Of a DNA stretch of 11,381 bases, positions 6,994-11,381 are shown piece after piece; the stretch's first letter is position 1; every line of letters starts with the position of its first letter. The notes under the pieces were generated by a model. That model did no database searches and had not been told where the DNA came from. It was given only the letters and a program-made list of their open reading frames with translations. The stretch lies in the NCBI GenBank assembly GCA_003142355.1, contig PLMF01000207.1, forward strand, positions 1-11,381. Reading direction: 5' to 3'. The stretch is from Bryobacterales bacterium (lineage in GTDB: Bacteria > Acidobacteriota > Terriglobia > Bryobacterales > Bryobacteraceae). The translations under genes and the position numbers were made by a program.

Positions 6994-7039
6994 GTAGGGG
7001 CCGGGCACGTCGCGTGCGTACCGCATGCCCGGCCCCTAC
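6994..7039. repeat. 46-bp inverted repeat, family B
   Basis: Perfect 14-bp GC-rich arms, GTAGGGGCCGGGCA (6994-7007) and TGCCCGGCCCCTAC (7026-7039), flank an 18-base loop. It would form a very stable hairpin on either strand, between the amidohydrolase and oxidoreductase genes. The outer end of its right arm supplies the TAG stop of the amidohydrolase. It differs in sequence from the repeat at 4884. No T-run follows, so it probably attenuates or protects RNA rather than terminating fully. Confidence 0.8.
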
Positions 7040-8454
7040 GGGTTGTCGCGGTAAGTAAGCGGCGGCTTGTGATCGGCGGGAATCCGCGATCTGTACTCAT
7101 ACGCGGCGCGGCGTTTTTCAAAGCTGGCTTTGGCCGCTTCGACCTGCTTCGGGTCGGTGTAGAGATCCACCGCGGTCAGCACCAGCGATTTCGCGGCCAC
7201 CACCATGCCCTTGCGGCCGATGCTCATGCCCGCGCAGGCGGCCGATTGCCAGCTATGCGCCGGCACCCCCGGAACGAACGTGGCCGTCACCAGCGCCGCC
7301 ATGGGCACCGTCCAACTGACGTCGCCCGCATCCGTGGAAGCCGGGCCGGTGCCTTCGCTGGGGGCTTCGACGTTCTCCTGGCTGCCCAGCGGGCGAGTGC
7401 GATCCAGCAGCGTTTTGCGAATGGTTTCCGCGAATGCCTGTTCTTCCCTGGTATACTTCACCCCGCCGGCGAGGCGCATGTTCTTGTCCACCAGCGCAGC
7501 CAGGGCGTCGTTCGGCAGCGTGTTGTATGAGCTGTCGATGAATTCCATCTCCATATTGGTTTCGCTGGCCAGGGCGCCGGCCTGCGCGCACTTGATGATG
7601 CGGTCCCAGATTCCGTCGAGGAGGGGCATGGAAGGGTGGCGGGCGTAGAGGAACAGCTCGGAATAATCGGGCACGATGTTGGGCGCCGCGCCGCCGTTGG
7701 TGACGATGTAGTGTATGCGGGTGGAATCCGGCACGTGCTCCCTCAGGAACTCGATGGAGTTGGCCATAATCATGAGGCCGTCCAGGGCGGAGCGGCCGGC
7801 ATCGGGCGCGGCGGCGGCATGCGCGGGTTTCCCATGGAAGCGAAACTTGGCGGAAATGATGGCCAGCGAGCTCTCGAGCGAGGCGCCGTTCCGATCGGCT
7901 GGATGCCAGCTCAGCACCACGTCCACATCTTTGAAAACCCCGGCGCGAATCATGTACACCTTGCCGCCTCCGCCTTCCTCGGCGGGCGTGCCATAGAACC
8001 GGATGACGCCGGGGATCTTCTTTTCGGCCATCCACTCCTTGATGGTGACGGCGGCAAACAGCGAAGCCGCGCCCAGCAGGTTGTGGCCGCAGCCATGTCC
8101 GGGGCCGCCGTTGACGCGCGGCTTGCGTTCGGGGACGTCCTCCTGCGACAGGCCGGGCAAGGCATCGTACTCGCCCATGATGGCGATCACCGGCCGGCCC
8201 TGGCCCCAGGTGGCCGTAAACGCCGTGGGGATGGCGGCCACGTTTTCCGTCACGGCAAATCCGGCGGAGCGCAATTCTCGCTTCAACAGCTCAGCGCTCT
8301 TGTTTTCCTTGTAACCGACTTCGGCGAATTCCCAGATGGTCCGCGAGACGCCGCCGTAGTGCGCGGCGCGCGCGTCCATCTTTTCGAGCAGGGCGCTCTT
8401 GTCGTCGGCCACGAGCGGGCAGGCGGCGATGAGGAAAAGTAGGAAGGTCCGCAT
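7036..8454 (-). CDS. Secreted M20-family amidohydrolase, AbgB-like
   Basis: A 472-residue protein, close to the ~480 of the p-aminobenzoyl-glutamate hydrolase subunit AbgB. It starts with a signal peptide (MRTFLLFLIAACPLVAD), so it should act outside the cytoplasm. M20 di-metal residues are in place: GEYDALPG at 94-101, HGCGH at 120-124, the Glu pair at 159-160 in GTPAEEGGGG, and His184 in SWHPADRN. The dimerisation-domain motif HGKPAHAAAAPDAGRS begins at 208. The family cleaves N-acyl or aminoacyl amides; the exact substrate is unknown. I chose the ATG at 8454 for the clean signal peptide; an in-frame ATG at 8487 adds 11 residues, and the frame is open far into the divergent ABC gene. Neither start has a clear ribosome-binding site. 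The stop codon comes from the family B repeat. Confidence 0.9.
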   Translation of the reverse strand: MRTFLLFLIAACPLVADDKSALLEKMDARAAHYGGVSRTIWEFAEVGYKENKSAELLKRELRSAGFAVTENVAAIPTAFTATWGQGRPVIAIMGEYDALPGLSQEDVPERKPRVNGGPGHGCGHNLLGAASLFAAVTIKEWMAEKKIPGVIRFYGTPAEEGGGGKVYMIRAGVFKDVDVVLSWHPADRNGASLESSLAIISAKFRFHGKPAHAAAAPDAGRSALDGLMIMANSIEFLREHVPDSTRIHYIVTNGGAAPNIVPDYSELFLYARHPSMPLLDGIWDRIIKCAQAGALASETNMEMEFIDSSYNTLPNDALAALVDKNMRLAGGVKYTREEQAFAETIRKTLLDRTRPLGSQENVEAPSEGTGPASTDAGDVSWTVPMAALVTATFVPGVPAHSWQSAACAGMSIGRKGMVVAAKSLVLTAVDLYTDPKQVEAAKASFEKRRAAYEYRSRIPADHKPPLTYRDNP

Positions 8455-8496
8455 ATAGGGAGAGGATACGCCATTGCGCCACGGCATGGAACTTTG

Positions 8497-8519
8497 TGGT
8501 GTAATCTGGCGTACAGGAG
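8497..8519 (+). promoter_or_regulatory. Extended -10 promoter and ribosome-binding site of the ABC operon
   Basis: TGG followed by TGTAAT (8497-8505) matches an extended -10 element (TGN plus 5/6 of TATAAT). No good -35 stands at 16-18 bases, which is tolerated with an extended -10. Transcription would start near 8512, just before CAGGAG (8514-8519), which sits four bases from the ATG at 8524. The leader would be only about 12 bases. The site lies in the 69-base divergent gap shared with the amidohydrolase gene. Confidence 0.45.
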
Positions 8520-8523
8520 TCTG

Positions 8524-9449
8524 ATGGCTGCATCTCCGATCCCATTGCGTATCGACTCGGTCGTGAAGCGGTTTGGGGAAGTGACCGCCGTGGCCGGGAT
8601 TTCGCTCGATGTTCAGGAGCGGACCTGCCTCGGCCTGCTCGGCCCCAACGGCGCGGGCAAATCCACGCTCATCCGCAGTATCGCCGGCCGCATCCGGCTG
8701 GATTCGGGCAGCATCCAGGTGTTCGGCCAGCCGGCCAACTCCCCGGCGGCCCGCGCGGAGCTGGGCTGGGCGCCCCAGGAACTGGCGCTGTACCCGCTGC
8801 TCACCTGCCGTGAGAACCTGGAAGCGTTCGGCCAATACCAGGGGCTGCGCGGCAAAGCGCTGCGCGGCGCCATCCAATGGTGCCTGGAGTGGGCCGCGCT
8901 CACCGACCGCGCCGATACCACGGTCAAGAATTTGTCGGGCGGCATGCGTCGGCGCGTGAACATGGCCGCAGGCCTTATCCATCGCCCGCGCCTGGTGCTG
9001 CTGGACGAGCCGACCGCGGGCGTCGATCCGCAAGCGCGCAATCGCATCTTCGAGATGGTCGAGGCGCTACGTAGCGAAGGCACCACGGTCATCTACACTA
9101 CCCATTACATGGAAGAAGCCGAGCGTCTCTGCGACCGCATCGCCATCGTGGATCATGGCCGGGTGATTGCCCTGGGCGCCAAGGACGAGTTGGTGGCGCA
9201 GTCGTTTGGCGGCCGCAGCGACGTCCTCATGCGTTTCGCCTCCACGGTCCGGAACGGGGCGGAATGGGCCGCCTCGCGCGGCGGCACGGTGGAGGAGGGG
9301 GTGGGGCATTTCTCGGTGGAACAGCCCACCGAAATCGCGGGGCTGCTGGACGCGGCCGCCCGCGATGGTCTCGAGGTGATCGATGTGACTCTGCGCCGGC
9401 CCAATCTCGAATCTGTGTTCCTGCAACTCACCGGAAGGGGTTTGCGCCA

Positions 9450-9453
<4 letters not shown>
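8524..9453 (+). CDS. ABC-2 transporter ATP-binding protein
   Basis: A 309-residue ATPase with all ABC motifs: Walker A GPNGAGKST at 40-48, Q-loop Gln85, signature LSGGM at 137-141, Walker B LVLLDEP at 157-163, D-loop GVDPQ and switch His194. About 75 extra C-terminal residues resemble the accessory domain of drug- and polysaccharide-type exporters. It should drive the membrane subunit encoded next, with which it overlaps by ATGA. The ATG at 8524 is chosen for the CAGGAG ahead of it and because the frame upstream runs into the promoter. Cargo cannot be predicted; NatA- and DrrA-like exporters are the nearest types. Confidence 0.95.
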
Positions 9454-10718
<1,265 letters not shown>

Positions 10719-10728
10719 CAGTACCGGC

Positions 10729-11343
10729 ATGAGCTACCTTGTGAACCTGGCCCTGGAAGGCCGAGCGGCGGTGGTGATCGGCGGCGGCGAGGTGGCCGCC
10801 CGGAAGGTTCACGATCTTCTGGCGGCCAAGGCCAATGTCACCGTGATTGCTCCCGGCCTTTGTGGCCAGATTGTGGCGATCGCCGATGAGAAACGGATCG
10901 TAACGCATGGCAGGCCCTATCGCACAGGGGACCTCGCCGGCGCGTTTGTGGCGATCGCCGCAACCGATGACGAGGACCTCAACGCCCGCGTGGCCAATGA
11001 TGCGGCGGCGATGAACGTGCTGGTCAACGTGGTGGACCGTCCAGCGCTGTGCACCTTCACTGTTCCCGCCACTCTGCGCCGCGGCGACCTGACGTTGGCG
11101 ATTTCGACCGAGGGGCGTTGTCCGGCCCTGGCGGGAATCCTGCGGGAGGAACTCGCGGAGCGCTACGGGCCGGAGTATTCCGAGCTGGTCGGCCTGTTCG
11201 GTGAGTTGCGAAAAAAGATGATCGAGCTGGGCTGGGACGGCGGCCGCATCCGGGAGACACTAGCCGGGATCTATCGGGCCGGTGATCGCAGGGCGCTGGA
11301 CGAATTTCTTCGGTCCCGTGGCTTAGGGACCACACAAGAATAA
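10729..11343 (+). CDS. Precorrin-2 dehydrogenase / sirohydrochlorin ferrochelatase (CysG N-domain, Met8p-like)
   Basis: A 204-residue stand-alone version of the CysG N-terminal module. It oxidises precorrin-2 to sirohydrochlorin with NAD and may insert iron to give siroheme, the cofactor of sulfite and nitrite reductases. Evidence: NAD loop VIGGGEVAARK at 16-26, AIAATDDEDLNARV at 75-88, catalytic Asp103 in NVVDRPALCTF (equivalent to E. coli CysG Asp104), and LTLAISTEGRCPALAGILREEL at 121-142. The methyltransferase half of CysG is absent, so that activity must be encoded elsewhere. The start lies 10 bases after the permease stop with only weak ribosome-binding sequence, which fits readthrough from the ABC operon. 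Length and motif order are complete. The position of the CysG phosphoserine (Ser128) is Thr127 here. Confidence 0.92.
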   Translation: MSYLVNLALEGRAAVVIGGGEVAARKVHDLLAAKANVTVIAPGLCGQIVAIADEKRIVTHGRPYRTGDLAGAFVAIAATDDEDLNARVANDAAAMNVLVNVVDRPALCTFTVPATLRRGDLTLAISTEGRCPALAGILREELAERYGPEYSELVGLFGELRKKMIELGWDGGRIRETLAGIYRAGDRRALDEFLRSRGLGTTQE

Positions 11344-11365
11344 CTTCACATTTGGCTGCTTGGCC

Positions 11366-11381
11366 CCGTGGCGCAGGCACT
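11366..11381. repeat. Truncated second copy of repeat family A
   Basis: CCGTGGCGCAGGCACT is identical over 16 bases to the left edge of the repeat at 4884-4899 and is cut by the window end. It begins 23 bases after the precorrin-2 dehydrogenase stop, so the full element probably sits in the intergenic gap and may mark the 3' end of that operon. The preceding bases (11344-11365) show nothing recognisable. Confidence 0.65.

Noticed and set aside
8455..9033. N-terminal extension of the amidohydrolase to 9033
   Set aside because: It lies antisense to the ABC ATPase gene and precedes a clean signal peptide beginning at 8454.
9264..9449. Upstream extension of the permease frame
   Set aside because: It overlaps the ATPase C-terminal domain in another frame. 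The ATG at 9450 gives the standard ATGA coupling and a normal permease N-terminus.

Overview
The window looks like a piece of a GC-rich chromosome from an Acidobacteriota-type bacterium, probably near the Bryobacterales/Solibacter group. That placement is an inference. It rests on an Oar-like TonB-dependent receptor with a carboxypeptidase-regulatory-like domain, a twin-arginine-exported Gfo/Idh/MocA oxidoreductase, secreted M20 hydrolases, and small palindromic repeats between genes. There is no rRNA, tRNA, CRISPR array, transposase or phage gene.

Layout. (1) 1-2119, minus: the N-terminal ~700 residues of a TonB-dependent outer-membrane receptor whose 3' end lies outside the window. (2) 2120-2462: a 343-base, relatively AT-rich gap with a 15-bp perfect palindrome, an adjacent 8-bp hairpin and two further dyads. 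(3) 4845-2463, minus: a tight three-gene operon of YihY/BrkB-like membrane protein, 52-residue GatC/AtzG-like protein, then amidase-signature hydrolase. Both junctions are 4-base overlaps (ATGA, GTGA). (4) 4846-5008: a gap with a double-hairpin repeat and a direct repeat ahead of a VapBC-type toxin-antitoxin pair (5009-5670, plus). (5) 8454-5687, minus: a secreted AbgB-like M20 amidohydrolase followed by a Tat-exported oxidoreductase. A 46-bp repeat with perfect 14-bp arms lies between them and supplies the hydrolase stop codon. (6) 8524-11343, plus: an ABC exporter (ATPase and ABC-2 permease, ATGA overlap) followed 10 bases later by a precorrin-2 dehydrogenase of siroheme synthesis. The window ends inside a second copy of the double-hairpin repeat.

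How the genes fit together. The left and middle parts suit a scavenging lifestyle: an outer-membrane receptor, a secreted aminoacyl/amide hydrolase, an exported oxidoreductase and an intracellular amidase. The substrates cannot be read from the sequence. The right part is an export pump joined to a tetrapyrrole gene, and the pump's cargo is unknown. No clearly new multi-gene system is visible. The points most worth checking are the YihY/GatC-like/amidase operon, the two repeat families and the dyads upstream of the receptor gene.
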